Positions 33,057 to 42,437 of a DNA stretch of 64,000 bases are shown in pieces. Both the position numbers and the translations under genes were made by a program. This DNA is from Mycolicibacter longobardus. Lineage in GTDB: Bacteria > Actinomycetota > Actinomycetes > Mycobacteriales > Mycobacteriaceae. Within the stretch, counting starts at the first letter, position 1. Every line of letters starts with the position of its first letter. The DNA lies in assembly GCF_002102265.1 (NCBI RefSeq), contig NZ_LQPG01000011.1, positions 124,001 through 188,000 of the forward strand, given 5' to 3'. The notes beneath the pieces were generated by a model that saw nothing but the letters and a program-made list of their open reading frames with translations, ran no database searches and was not told where the DNA came from.

Positions 33057-33461
33057 GTGAGCAGCATTCCGGCCGCCGAAGACGTACTCGATCCCGATGA
33101 ACCGACGTTCGACCTGCCCCGGGTCGCCGAAATGCTCGGAGTTCCCGTCACCAAGGTGCACCAGTATCTGCGCGACAATCACCTGGTCGCGGTGCGGCGA
33201 GCCGGCGCCCTGGTGGTGCCGGAGGTCTTCTTCACCGAGCACGGGGACGTCGTGAAAAGCCTGCCGGGGTTGCTGGCGGTGCTGTACGACGGCGGCTACC
33301 AGCGGACCGACATCGTGCGGTGGCTGTTCACCCCGGATCCGTCCCTGTCGTTGACCCGCGACGGCGTGCGGGAGTCGGTTGCCAACGGCCGCCCGATCGA
33401 CGCACTGCACTCCCACCAGGCCCGTGAGGTGATGCGCCGGGCCCAGGCCATGGCGTACTGA
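33057..33461 (+). CDS. Winged-helix DNA-binding protein, PknL substrate (Rv2175c-like)
   Basis: Small (134 aa) DNA-binding protein with a MerR-like/winged HTH: FDLPRVAEMLGVPVTKVHQY followed by LRDNHLVAVRRAGALVVPE, then a C-terminal helical part. In M. tuberculosis, Rv2175c binds DNA and loses binding on phosphorylation by PknL near its N-terminus; the N-terminal tail here is acidic and short. Start GTG 33057. Its target genes are unknown, but the divergent layout fits a kinase-regulator pair. Confidence 0.9.
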   Translation: MSSIPAAEDVLDPDEPTFDLPRVAEMLGVPVTKVHQYLRDNHLVAVRRAGALVVPEVFFTEHGDVVKSLPGLLAVLYDGGYQRTDIVRWLFTPDPSLSLTRDGVRESVANGRPIDALHSHQAREVMRRAQAMAY

Positions 33462-33463
33462 CC

Positions 33464-35050
33464 TCAGGCGGTCTCCGCGGGTGTCGGTGCCTTTGACAGT
33501 CGGTGCCAGGCATACAGCGCGCACCCGCTCGCACCGATCACGTGCAGCCAGGTATACATGCCGTGCGACCCGTCGGGCTTGAATATCACCATGATCCAGG
33601 TTGAGGCGGCGGCGATCCCGGCGATGGCAGCCGGTGAGCGCACCAGGGTGGCCGCCACCGCCAGCGGCCAGGTGTAGTACCAGGGCAGCGCGGCCGGTAC
33701 GAACAACACCACCACCAGCATGGCCCAGGCGATGCCGGACACCGCCGCGCGATCGTCACGGCGGGACCGCCACCACAGCACCGGAAGCGCCAGCGCGATC
33801 ACCAGCACTCCGGTGATCCGGGTGATGTGCAGCACGGCGTAGAAGTTGACCGGTGCGAACACGCCGCCCACGGCGTGGATCAGGTTGGCCGCCGCGGTCG
33901 GTACCGTCAGCCAGTTGATGATCTTGACGTTGCCGGCAAGCAGCGCGGTAAGCCAGCCGAGACCTACCCCGGCCAGGCTCGACAGCAGGGCGAAGACGGC
34001 GACCACGATCGCCGCGGAGATGGTCGCCGCGGTTACGAACGCCGCCGCCGTCGGGTAGCCGCGGCGTCCATGTCGCGGTTCCAGCTTCGGCTCTCCTTCG
34101 TCGAGCCTCGCTGAACCGCGGGGTTCCCGCAGCCGGCGCATCCATACCCACACCAGAAACGGCAATGCGATTGCGGCGGTGGCCTTTACCGCCGCGGCCA
34201 GCGCCACCAGCGTTATGCCCGCCAGGTGGTGGCGTTCCAGGGTCAGAGCGATCCCGGCGATCACCAGGCCCACCATCAGCATCTCGTTGTGCACCCCACC
34301 CATCAGGTGGATGATCACCAACGGGTTGAGCACCGCCAGGAACAGCGCCGCCGGCGCACTGCCGCCGACCCGCCCGGCCACCCGCGGCGCAGCCCAGATC
34401 AGCAGCGCCAACCCGGGCAGCATGCACAGCCGCAGCACCATGGTGCCGACCACCACGTTGTTGCCCACCAGCAACGTGACGAGTTTGGCGACCAGGATGA
34501 AGGCCGGGCCGTAGGGCGCCGTGGTGGCCGCCCAGATCGGGCTGACATCGTCCAGCAGCGGGTTGGGGTTGTCGACCGGGCCGACTTGGTAAGGGTCGAA
34601 GCCGTCCCGCAGCAACGCGCCCTGGGCCAGATAGGAGTAGGTGTCGCGGCTGAACACCGGTACCGACAAGAGCAGCGGCGCCAGCCAGAAACCGGTGGTG
34701 GCGATCAGCGTGTAGGTGGTCACGGTCCCATCGATCACCCGTCGGCCCAGGCCGAGCCAGGCCGCCAGCATCACCGCGACCCCGGTCCACAGCAGCACCG
34801 AGGACAGCACCAGGCCGTGGCCGAAACGCAGCCACGACAGGTGCAGTGACTCCAGCAACGGGTCGTGGATCCGGGTGCTTCCGGCGCCCAGCCCGCCCAG
34901 GGTGATCAGCAGTGCGCCCAGGCAGCCGAGCCACGCCGCCCGGGCCTGCTGACTGGCGGCGAACTGCCGCAGCCGCGACAGCGCCCCGGACAAGGTCTTG
35001 CTGGGGTCCGTCGACACGGTCGTGACCGGGGGGGTGGTGGGGTTCGACAT
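33464..35050 (-). CDS. mptA: Alpha-(1,6)-mannopyranosyltransferase MptA (Rv2174-like)
   Basis: GT-C membrane glycosyltransferase (528 aa, GT87-like) that elongates the alpha-(1,6)-mannan core of LM/LAM using polyprenyl-phosphate mannose. About twelve helices are visible; the first large loop contains SRDTYSYLAQGALLRDGFDPYQ with the expected acidic residues. An oddity at about residues 311-325: the reverse complement of the interspersed element is inserted in frame ([20 protein letters not shown]) in a loop between two helices, and reading continues normally. Start ATG 35050; 16 nt separate it from idsA2 on the same strand. Confidence 0.92.
   Translation of the reverse strand: MSNPTTPPVTTVSTDPSKTLSGALSRLRQFAASQQARAAWLGCLGALLITLGGLGAGSTRIHDPLLESLHLSWLRFGHGLVLSSVLLWTGVAVMLAAWLGLGRRVIDGTVTTYTLIATTGFWLAPLLLSVPVFSRDTYSYLAQGALLRDGFDPYQVGPVDNPNPLLDDVSPIWAATTAPYGPAFILVAKLVTLLVGNNVVVGTMVLRLCMLPGLALLIWAAPRVAGRVGGSAPAALFLAVLNPLVIIHLMGGVHNEMLMVGLVIAGIALTLERHHLAGITLVALAAAVKATAAIALPFLVWVWMRRLREPRGSARLDEGEPKLEPRHGRRGYPTAAAFVTAATISAAIVVAVFALLSSLAGVGLGWLTALLAGNVKIINWLTVPTAAANLIHAVGGVFAPVNFYAVLHITRITGVLVIALALPVLWWRSRRDDRAAVSGIAWAMLVVVLFVPAALPWYYTWPLAVAATLVRSPAAIAGIAAASTWIMVIFKPDGSHGMYTWLHVIGASGCALYAWHRLSKAPTPAETA
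34077..34117. repeat. Interspersed 41-bp palindromic element, copy C (inside mptA)
   Basis: Identical or nearly identical to copy B (16668-16708), bounded by GCGGTTC and GAACCGC inverted ends. It is inserted without disrupting the mptA frame; the reverse strand encodes [14 protein letters not shown]. The host gene is conserved on both sides of the insertion. Confidence 0.85.
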
Positions 35051-35066
35051 CGGTGCTCCGGGACGT

Positions 35067-36320
<1,254 letters not shown>

Positions 36321-36341
36321 TCATCGATGAGGAGCAACTGC

Positions 36342-37259
36342 GTGACCTTGAACACTGTCGCACTCGAGCTTGTTCCGCCGAATCTGGACAGCGAGAGCCC
36401 GCAGGGCCACGAAAAGGCCTTTGCGAAGGCTCGCGAGGAGGCCCACAAGGTCCTGCGGTTCGCGGCGGAGTCCGATATCGAAGGGCGAATCCGGCACATC
36501 CTGATGCCGGGGATGATCGCCGAGGAGGACGACCGCCCGATCGAGATGAAGCCCAAGCTCGACGTGCTGGACTTCTGGAACGCGATCAGGCCTGAATTGC
36601 CCGGCGTGGCCGGATTGTGCACCCAGGTCACCGCGTTCTCCGACCAGGCGGGTCTGCGGAGTCGGCTCGATGATCTGACCGCGTCCGGCATCGAGGGCGT
36701 CGTCTTCGTCGGCGTGCCCCGCACCATGGCCGACGGGGAGGGCTCGGGCGTGCCGCCGACCGATGCGCTGGCGACCTTCCGCGCCGACGTGCCCAACCGC
36801 GGCGCCATCCTGATCCCCACTCGGGCCGACGAGATCGGCCGGTTCAACTTCAAGTGCGAGCGCGGGGCGACCTTCGCCCTGACGCAACTGTTGTACTCCG
36901 ATGCGATCGTGCCGTTTCTGACCGAGTTCGCCAAGCACAGCGACGCCCGCCCGGAGATCTTGCTGTCGTTCGGCTTCGTGCCGACGGTCGAGAACAGGGT
37001 CGGTCTGATCAACTGGCTGATCCAGGACCCCGGCAACGCGGCGGTGGCCGCCGAGCAGGCCTTCGTCAGGACGCTGGCCGACAGCGAACCCGACCAGCGG
37101 CGCAAGCTGATGCTCGACCTGTACAAGCGGGTGGTCGACGGGGTCGCGGATCTGGGCTTTCCGCTGAGCATCCACTTGGAGGCGACCTACGGGGTGTCCG
37201 CGGCAGCGTTCCGGACCTTCGCGGAGATGCTCGACTACTGGTCGCCGCAGACCGGCTGA
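36342..37259 (+). CDS. Methylenetetrahydrofolate reductase-like protein (Rv2172c-like)
   Basis: TIM-barrel protein of 305 aa related to MetF; the M. tuberculosis homologue has been reported to act as an unusual MTHFR reducing 5,10-methylene-THF to 5-methyl-THF. Features: TLNTVALELVPPNLDSE at the N-terminus, VTAFSDQAGLRSRLDDL, GVVFVGVPRTMADGEG, RFNFKCERGATFALTQLLYS and DPGNAAVAAEQAFVRTLA. Start GTG 36342 follows GAGGAGCAACTGC. It is divergent from idsA2 and converges on lppM across two copies of the interspersed element. Confidence 0.85.
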   Translation: MTLNTVALELVPPNLDSESPQGHEKAFAKAREEAHKVLRFAAESDIEGRIRHILMPGMIAEEDDRPIEMKPKLDVLDFWNAIRPELPGVAGLCTQVTAFSDQAGLRSRLDDLTASGIEGVVFVGVPRTMADGEGSGVPPTDALATFRADVPNRGAILIPTRADEIGRFNFKCERGATFALTQLLYSDAIVPFLTEFAKHSDARPEILLSFGFVPTVENRVGLINWLIQDPGNAAVAAEQAFVRTLADSEPDQRRKLMLDLYKRVVDGVADLGFPLSIHLEATYGVSAAAFRTFAEMLDYWSPQTG

Positions 37260-37278
37260 ATCGACCGGTCCATCCCGC

Positions 37279-37375
37279 GGTCCAGCTTCGGCTCTGCGCC
37301 GTCGAGCCTCGCTGAACCGCCGGGTCCATGCGGCGGTCCCAGCTTCGGCTCTCCTCCGTCGAGCCTCGCTGAACC
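37279..37375. repeat. Interspersed palindromic element, tandem copies D and E
   Basis: Copy D core is 37279-37318 and copy E core 37335-37375, 56 bp apart. Both share CAGCTTCGGCTCT and GTCGAGCCTCGCTGAACC with copies A-C, but begin GGTCC rather than GGTTCC, and D has GCGCC in the centre. They fill the gap between the convergent MTHFR-like gene and lppM and end 8 bp before the lppM stop, so they may double as terminators or 3' stabilisers. Confidence 0.8.
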
Positions 37376-37382
37376 GCCGGGT

Positions 37383-38090
37383 TCAGCCGGCGTCGTCGTC
37401 CGGGGCGCGCAACCGCGGCGAGCGGTCCCGGCCCTGCCAGGCGATGAGCGCGACCACCCCGACGGCGGCGAACGTCGACAGCACCAGCCACATGGCGGCG
37501 TGGACGAACGAGCGGGTGCTGGGATCGGTGTAGCGGGCCTGTGCGGTCATCGTGCTCACCACACCCGGCTTGAGGCGCCACTGCACCGTGTCTTCGCCGA
37601 TGCGTTCGCCGTTGGTGGAGGTCACCTCGCCGGGGAACGCGACGCTCAATTCGACGTCGGCCTCGGGGTCGCTGAGTGATGTGAGATCCACCCGGCCCTC
37701 CAAAATCACCAGGTTGCCGGCGCGGCGCAGCGCCAGGTTCACCCCGGCCGCGTCGCGGTTCATCTCGGCCAGCTGCGGCAGTTCGGCGAAGGTCAGATCG
37801 GAGAACACTGCCTGGGAGCCGACGTAGCCGTCCCTGTTGTAGCCGGAGATCGCGATCTTCTGGGCGAACGGCAGGTCGGCGCTGAGCTTGGGCCCGGTGT
37901 CGGTCTCGTTGCGGGGCTTGGCCGCCGCGACGATCTGGCCGGAGACCTGGTCGTTGGGGGAGACGGTGATGTTGGCCCTGATGCGCACGCACCCGGTCAG
38001 TGGTGCGGCGATCAGCAGCAGCGCGAACAACGCCAGCAATCGGCGAAGTGCGGTGAACCGCCGAACCCGTTGCGAACCCCGAACTACCAC
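37383..38090 (-). CDS. lppM: Lipoprotein LppM
   Basis: Exported lipoprotein with a C-terminal membrane anchor. From GTG 38090 (235 aa) a basic N-region and hydrophobic core (LLALFALLLIAAPLTGC) lead to the lipobox Cys. The conserved domain follows (VRIRANITVSPNDQVSGQIV ... GSQAVFSDLTFAELPQLAEM), with a C-terminal helix (AAMWLVLSTFAAVGVVALIAW) and a charged tail. A longer start, GTG 38150, would overlap the upstream GNAT stop as GTGA and also fits an operon. In M. tuberculosis LppM has been linked to phagosome maturation control. Confidence 0.88.
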   Translation of the reverse strand: MVVRGSQRVRRFTALRRLLALFALLLIAAPLTGCVRIRANITVSPNDQVSGQIVAAAKPRNETDTGPKLSADLPFAQKIAISGYNRDGYVGSQAVFSDLTFAELPQLAEMNRDAAGVNLALRRAGNLVILEGRVDLTSLSDPEADVELSVAFPGEVTSTNGERIGEDTVQWRLKPGVVSTMTAQARYTDPSTRSFVHAAMWLVLSTFAAVGVVALIAWQGRDRSPRLRAPDDDAG

Positions 38091-38146
38091 GACGTCATCG
38101 TGCCAGACCCGTTGGCCCGCGCGGGTGACGACGCGGCGCGTGGCCG

Positions 38147-38773
38147 TCACAGGGGCAGGGTCCGGCCCAGGATGGCGAAGGGCCGGGGATCGCCGGCGAA
38201 GTGGTGGCCCCGGATGACATCGATGAAGCCCAGGCGCCGGTACAGCCGCCAGGCCCGGTTGCCTTCGCCGCTGATCTCCGGCGTGGAGAGCAGCACATTG
38301 GCCTCGGGCCGCCCGGCGAGCAGCCGTCGCGCCAGCGCCTCGCCCAGGCCGCTGCCCTGGGCGCGCGGTGCGACGTGCAACTCGGTCAGCTCGAAGTAGC
38401 TGGTCATCAGGCGCATGATGTCGGAGCGGGCCAGGCCGCGGCGCTGCAAACCCAGCACCACCTGCTGCTGCCACCACTGGTCGGGTGCCCCGCAGTAGCC
38501 GTAGGCCACACCCAGCAGCTCGGCGCCGCCCAACTGCGCGGGCGCCGCGCCCGGCTCCAGAACCTCCCCGACCGTTTCGCCCTTCCCGCCTTGTCCACTC
38601 TCGAACGCGGCCACCGCCTGCCAGCCGCGGCGGCGGGTGTGTTCCAGCCACATCGCGGCACGTTGGCTCTCGGTACCCGGCGGGTAACCCATCGCGGTGA
38701 CATAGACGCGCAGAGCCTCGCCCAGGTGATCCGCCATTTCGCGCGGCGACATGTCGATGAGGAATGTCACCAA
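38147..38773 (-). CDS. GNAT family N-acetyltransferase (Rv2170-like)
   Basis: 208-aa acetyltransferase. The acetyl-CoA binding motif is LHVAPRAQGSGLGEALARRL (the Q/RxxGxG/A motif), preceded by SYFELTEL and followed by LLSTPEISGEGNRAWRLYRRLGF. TTG 38773 has AAAGGA upstream at good spacing; GTG 38770 is the alternative. The M. tuberculosis homologue has been reported to acetylate a metabolic enzyme; substrate here unknown. Operonic with lppM (possible GTGA overlap). Confidence 0.88.
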   Translation of the reverse strand: MVTFLIDMSPREMADHLGEALRVYVTAMGYPPGTESQRAAMWLEHTRRRGWQAVAAFESGQGGKGETVGEVLEPGAAPAQLGGAELLGVAYGYCGAPDQWWQQQVVLGLQRRGLARSDIMRLMTSYFELTELHVAPRAQGSGLGEALARRLLAGRPEANVLLSTPEISGEGNRAWRLYRRLGFIDVIRGHHFAGDPRPFAILGRTLPL

Positions 38774-39016
38774 CGTGCAGGTTCCTTTCCTGGCGGGTGG
38801 TGGGGTGCCTACCCACTTTCCGGAGTCCCATTATCCGGAATCGGTGTTGCGGCGTCGGCGGTTGTGGATCAGCATTGCAGGACCGCCGCTACAATCGGCG
38901 GGTGAAGCCTGTGGTACGGCGCAGGTCGACCTCGTATTATCAGTGTTAGTTGCCCGCACCAGTCCGTATGCAGCCGTGGGCAGTGGTTATGAGCGGCCGT
39001 CGGCAAGGAGGGACGA

Positions 39017-39418
39017 ATGCCACTCTCCGATCATGAACAGCGCATGCTCGACGAGATCGAGAGCGCCCTCTACGCCGAGGACCCCAAGTTCGCTTCCAGC
39101 GTTCGCGGTGGCGCCCTGCGTACTCCCACCACCCGGCGCCGGGTGCAGGGTACGACACTGTTCGTGGTCGGCCTGGTGATGCTGGTGTCCGGTATCCCGT
39201 TCTACGCGACCGTCAATCCCGGGTTCCTGATTCTGAGTGTGCTGGGTTTCGTGGTCATGTTCGGTGGTGTGGTCTTCGCCATCACCGGCAACCAGGCTGC
39301 CGCCGGCCGGGATGGTGCGGAGAAGTCGGCCGGGAACGCACAGCGGCGGGTCAAGGGCGCCAGCGGCACTTTCGCCAGCCGGATGGAGGACCGATTCCGA
39401 CGCCGGTTCGAGCCGTAG
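39017..39418 (+). CDS. DUF3040 family membrane protein (Rv2169c-like)
   Basis: 133-aa protein. The N-terminal signature MPLSDHEQRMLDEIESALYAEDPKFASSV (split as seen, residues 1-29) defines DUF3040. Two adjacent transmembrane helices follow (TLFVVGLVMLVSGIPFYATV and GFLILSVLGFVVMFGGVVFAI), then a basic C-terminal tail (RMEDRFRRRFEP). Start ATG 39017 follows AAGGAGGGACGA, a strong ribosome-binding site. It directly precedes the dcw cluster and ends at a canonical terminator. Function unknown. Confidence 0.88.
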   Translation: MPLSDHEQRMLDEIESALYAEDPKFASSVRGGALRTPTTRRRVQGTTLFVVGLVMLVSGIPFYATVNPGFLILSVLGFVVMFGGVVFAITGNQAAAGRDGAEKSAGNAQRRVKGASGTFASRMEDRFRRRFEP

Positions 39419-39443
39419 ATCCAGCGGCACGTTTGACGTGAAG

Positions 39444-39468
39444 GGGCAGCCGATCGGCTGCCCTTTTT
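39444..39468 (+). terminator. Rho-independent terminator after the DUF3040 gene
   Basis: A perfect 20-bp palindrome, GGGCAGCCGA/TCGGCTGCCC (39444-39463), is followed at once by five Ts (39464-39468). This is a textbook intrinsic terminator and isolates the dcw promoter region from the upstream gene. Confidence 0.9.
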
Positions 39469-39728
39469 CATGCGCGCATCTGGTCGTACGGCCGCTGTAT
39501 TCCATTGGGGCCTGACTGGGCCTCGGCGGCCCCCCACCGGGCCCCACTTCGTCCCCACCTGCTCTGAACTGGGAATTTCCGGGCCAAGGGGGAGTCTCTG
39601 GGGCCTTTCGGGGCCAGAAAACGCCGGTCGTGTGGGGCGTAGGGGTGAGTAGCACCCTTTAAATGGTGCATAGTGGGGGATTGTGGGGTATCGTGGGCTG
39701 ACGATGTCGACTGGGCGGGAGGTGGCCG
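39469..39728 (+). promoter_or_regulatory. Upstream region of mraZ and the dcw cluster
   Basis: About 260 bp without a convincing gene. It contains G- and C-tract runs (39530-39630), an AT-rich stretch CCTTTAAATGG (39656-39666) that could include the -10 element, a short inverted pair GCACC/GGTGC (39652-39669), and the three GTGGG repeats described separately. No clear -35 hexamer was identified. Confidence 0.5.
39673..39697 (+). promoter_or_regulatory. Predicted MraZ operator: three GTGGG repeats at 10-bp spacing
   Basis: GTGGG occurs at 39673, 39683 and 39693, each exactly one helical turn apart, 31 bp before the mraZ start codon. MraZ proteins from E. coli and other bacteria bind TGGGN-type direct repeats with 5-bp spacers in front of their own gene. 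This matches in motif, spacing, number and position, so autoregulation of the dcw cluster is predicted. Confidence 0.75.
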
Positions 39729-40160
39729 GTGTTTCTCGGCACCTACACGCCCAAGCTCGACGACAAGGGGCGGCTGACACTGCCCGCGAAGTTTCGTGAT
39801 GCGTTGGCAGGAGGGTTGATGGTCACCAAGAGTCAGGACCACAGCCTGGCCGTGTATCCCCGGGCGGAGTTCGAGCAGTTGGCCCGCCGGGCAGCCAAGG
39901 CGTCGCGCAGCAACCCGGAAGCGCGGGCGTTCCTGCGTAACCTGGCCGCCGCCACCGACGAACAGCACCCGGACGGCCAGGGCCGGATCACCCTGTCGCC
40001 CGACCACCGCCGCTACGCGAACCTGTCCAAGGAGTGCGTGGTCATCGGGTCGGTCGACTACCTGGAGATCTGGGATGCGCAGGCCTGGAGCGACTACCAG
40101 CAGACCCACGAAGAGAACTTCTCCGCGGCCAGCGATGAAGCACTCAGCGACATCATCTGA
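39729..40160 (+). CDS. mraZ: Transcriptional regulator MraZ
   Basis: Ring-forming AbrB-fold DNA-binding protein that controls the dcw cluster. The 143-aa product has the two typical half-domains: [16 protein letters not shown] (residues ~11-26) and [16 protein letters not shown] (~78-93), each with the DxxxR DNA-contact motif. Start GTG 39729 ([10 protein letters not shown]) follows GGGAGGTGGCC. Predicted operator repeats lie just upstream; it is separated from rsmH by a 178-bp structured leader. Confidence 0.96.
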   Translation: MFLGTYTPKLDDKGRLTLPAKFRDALAGGLMVTKSQDHSLAVYPRAEFEQLARRAAKASRSNPEARAFLRNLAAATDEQHPDGQGRITLSPDHRRYANLSKECVVIGSVDYLEIWDAQAWSDYQQTHEENFSAASDEALSDII

Positions 40161-40338
40161 GGCGCACGCCCGTGCCTCGTGGCCTCTGTCCGAACCGACC
40201 CTGACGTACTTCCCCAACGTCAGGTTCGTGCCATCGGGCAGGGACCTCGAGGCAGGAGCGGCTGGCGGGCGATCGCAAGCGCGGCGGAGCCGGGCGCAGC
40301 GGGTCGACCGCCACCAGACCGGATCGGGAGGTCTTGCC
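40161..40338 (+). ncRNA. Candidate mraW RNA motif (5' leader of rsmH)
   Basis: A 178-nt gap inside an otherwise tightly packed operon. CTGACGT (40201-40207) pairs with ACGTCAG (40217-40223) around a 9-nt loop, and CGAAC (40191-40195) can pair with GTTCG (40224-40228) outside it. Further G/C-rich complementary blocks extend to the ribosome-binding site GGGAGG (40326-40331). A conserved structured RNA named the mraW motif is known upstream of mraW/rsmH in mycobacteria; position and hairpin fit, but I could not compare it with the covariance model. Confidence 0.5.
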
Positions 40339-41346
40339 GTGGCGGAGCAGGGCGAGTTCGGCCATGTGCCGGTGCTGCTGGAGCGTTGTGTAGAGCTGCT
40401 GGCCCCGGCGCTGACCGCGAAATCACCCGACGGCAGCGGCGCGATCCTCGTCGATGCCACTCTCGGCGCCGGCGGGCACACGGAACGATTTCTGACCGAG
40501 TTCCCCGGCCTGCGGGTCATCGGCCTGGACCGTGACACCACCGCCCTCGAGATCGCCGGTGACCGTTTGGTCCGCTTCTCCGATCGCCTGCAGACAGTCC
40601 GCACCCGCTACGACGGGATCGCCGCCGCGTTGTCCGAATCAGGTTTGGCCGCAACCGGATCAGTCGACGCGGTGTTGTTCGATCTCGGTGTCTCCTCGAT
40701 GCAGCTCGACCGGACGGAGCGGGGCTTCTCCTACTCCCACGACGCCCCATTGGACATGCGGATGGACCCGGAGGGCGAACTCACCGCCGCCGACATCGTC
40801 AACACCTACGACGCCGCAGCGCTGACCGACATCCTGCGCCGCTACGGCGAGGAACGTTTCGCATCCCGAATCACCGCGCACATCGTCCGGCGCCGGGCCC
40901 AGACCCCGTTCACCTCGACGGGGGAGTTGACGGCCCTGCTCTATGACGCGATTCCGGCGCCGGCGCGGCGTACCGGGGGGCATCCGGCCAAGCGGACGTT
41001 TCAGGCCCTGCGCATCGCGGTCAACGGCGAGCTGGACTCGCTGCGCGATGCGCTGCCGGCGGCGCTGGATGCGCTGGCGGTGGGGGGTCGGGTGGCGGTG
41101 ATGTCCTACCAGTCGTTGGAGGATCGGATCGTCAAGCAGTTGTTCGCCGCGGTGACCACGTCGCGCACACCGGTCGATCTGCCGGTCGAATTGCCCGGCG
41201 ACAAACCGAAGTTCATCACGCTGACGCGCGGCGCCGAACAGGCCGACGCGGATGAGGTCGAGCGCAATCCGCGAGCGGGCTCGGTCCGGTTGCGTGCCGT
41301 CCAGCGTGTCCAGTCCGGTTCGATCGCGGCATCGAGGGGGAATTGA
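40339..41346 (+). CDS. rsmH: 16S rRNA (cytosine1402-N4)-methyltransferase RsmH
   Basis: SAM-dependent methyltransferase (formerly MraW) modifying C1402 in the ribosomal P site. Start GTG 40339 follows GGGAGG with good spacing and gives 335 aa. Motifs: [30 protein letters not shown] (SAM binding), [31 protein letters not shown] and the C-terminal [16 protein letters not shown]. Second protein-coding gene of the dcw cluster; its stop overlaps the next start by one base. Confidence 0.96.
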   Translation: MAEQGEFGHVPVLLERCVELLAPALTAKSPDGSGAILVDATLGAGGHTERFLTEFPGLRVIGLDRDTTALEIAGDRLVRFSDRLQTVRTRYDGIAAALSESGLAATGSVDAVLFDLGVSSMQLDRTERGFSYSHDAPLDMRMDPEGELTAADIVNTYDAAALTDILRRYGEERFASRITAHIVRRRAQTPFTSTGELTALLYDAIPAPARRTGGHPAKRTFQALRIAVNGELDSLRDALPAALDALAVGGRVAVMSYQSLEDRIVKQLFAAVTTSRTPVDLPVELPGDKPKFITLTRGAEQADADEVERNPRAGSVRLRAVQRVQSGSIAASRGN

Positions 41347-42437
41347 TGGCGTCTAAGCGCAAACCTGTGGTGCGGCAAGGCGATCGGCGTCGTGGCCCCG
41401 AGAGCGTGACCCGCACCGGGCAGCGTCGCACGAACGAGGCTTCGCAGGCCCGGGGTCCGCGCCGGCAGCGCGGGACCGCGCCCGCACCGGGGCGCGAAAC
41501 GCGGCCGCGGTCCGGGCCGCAGAACGCGGCGGCGCTTCGTCCCGACACCAGGCCGGCTCCGCCGAAGAGCACCAAGCAGGCCAAAGCGCGGGCCAAGGCG
41601 CGGAAGGCCAAGGCGCCCAAGGTGGTGCGGGTCCCGTTACGCGAACGGCTGATCACCCGGCTGGCGTCGATCGACCTGCGGCCACGCACTTTGGCGGCCA
41701 AGGTTCCATTCGTCGTGTTGATCATCGGCGCGCTCGGCATCGGGCTGGGGATCACGCTGTGGCTGTCGACGGACGCCGCCGAGCGCTCCTACCAGCTGGG
41801 CAATATCCGGGAACGTAACCGGGTTCTGCTGCAGCAGAAGGAGGCGCTCGAACGTGACGTGCTCACGGCCGAGTCCGCGCCGGCGCTGGCCGAGGCGGCT
41901 CGCGAGTTGGGCATGATCCCGAGCCGGGACACCGCACACCTGATCCAGGACCCGGTCGGCAACTGGGTGGTCGTGGGAGTTCCGAAGCCCGCCGAGGGGG
42001 TGCCGCCGCCTCCGCTGAACACCAAGCTGCCCGAGGCCCCCGCGCCGCCCCCGGCGGAGGTGCCGGTCCGGGTGCCGCCCGCCGGACCGAAGCTGGACAG
42101 TCGGCACCTGCCTGTCGCCGGCCCGCCCGCATCCGCGGTGCCGGGTGCGCCGCTGATCATTCCCGGCATGCCCGGTGCGCCCGGTACGCCTGTGGCCGGG
42201 CCCGCGCCGGGTCCCGCCGCGCTCGAGATCCCGCCCGTCGCGTTGCCCCCGGGGTCCGTGCTGCCGCCCGAGGCCGTGCTGTCGCCTGAGGCGGTACTGC
42301 CGCCGGACGGATCGCTTCCCCCGGAGGCCGTGTTGCCACCGTCGGCGGTGCTGCCGCCCGAGGCCGTGTTGCCGCCGCAGCCCCCGCTCCCGCCGGAGTC
42401 CGCGGGGTTGCCGGTGGTCCCGGGAGCCGCGCGATGA
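41346..42437 (+). CDS. FtsL-like divisome membrane protein (Rv2164c-like), proline-rich
   Basis: Positional and topological FtsL analogue (363 aa). A long basic cytoplasmic N-terminus with ARAKARKAKAPK-type repeats leads to a single helix (VPFVVLIIGALGIGLGITLW, ~residues 120-139). A coiled coil follows (YQLGNIRERNRVLLQQKEAL) with AARELGMIP, as in FtsL/FtsB proteins. The extracytoplasmic C-terminus is very Pro-rich and ends in nine tandem hexapeptides of the form LPPEAV (42243-42404). Start ATG 41346 overlaps the rsmH stop; the gene ends in an ATGA overlap with pbpB. Expected to work with FtsQ and FtsW/PbpB at the septum. Confidence 0.85.
   Translation: MASKRKPVVRQGDRRRGPESVTRTGQRRTNEASQARGPRRQRGTAPAPGRETRPRSGPQNAAALRPDTRPAPPKSTKQAKARAKARKAKAPKVVRVPLRERLITRLASIDLRPRTLAAKVPFVVLIIGALGIGLGITLWLSTDAAERSYQLGNIRERNRVLLQQKEALERDVLTAESAPALAEAARELGMIPSRDTAHLIQDPVGNWVVVGVPKPAEGVPPPPLNTKLPEAPAPPPAEVPVRVPPAGPKLDSRHLPVAGPPASAVPGAPLIIPGMPGAPGTPVAGPAPGPAALEIPPVALPPGSVLPPEAVLSPEAVLPPDGSLPPEAVLPPSAVLPPEAVLPPQPPLPPESAGLPVVPGAAR

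Noticed and set aside
40190..40260. Possible tRNA-like sequence (GGTTCG-containing) between mraZ and rsmH
   Set aside because: No complete cloverleaf, anticodon arm or acceptor stem; better explained as part of the rsmH leader structure.
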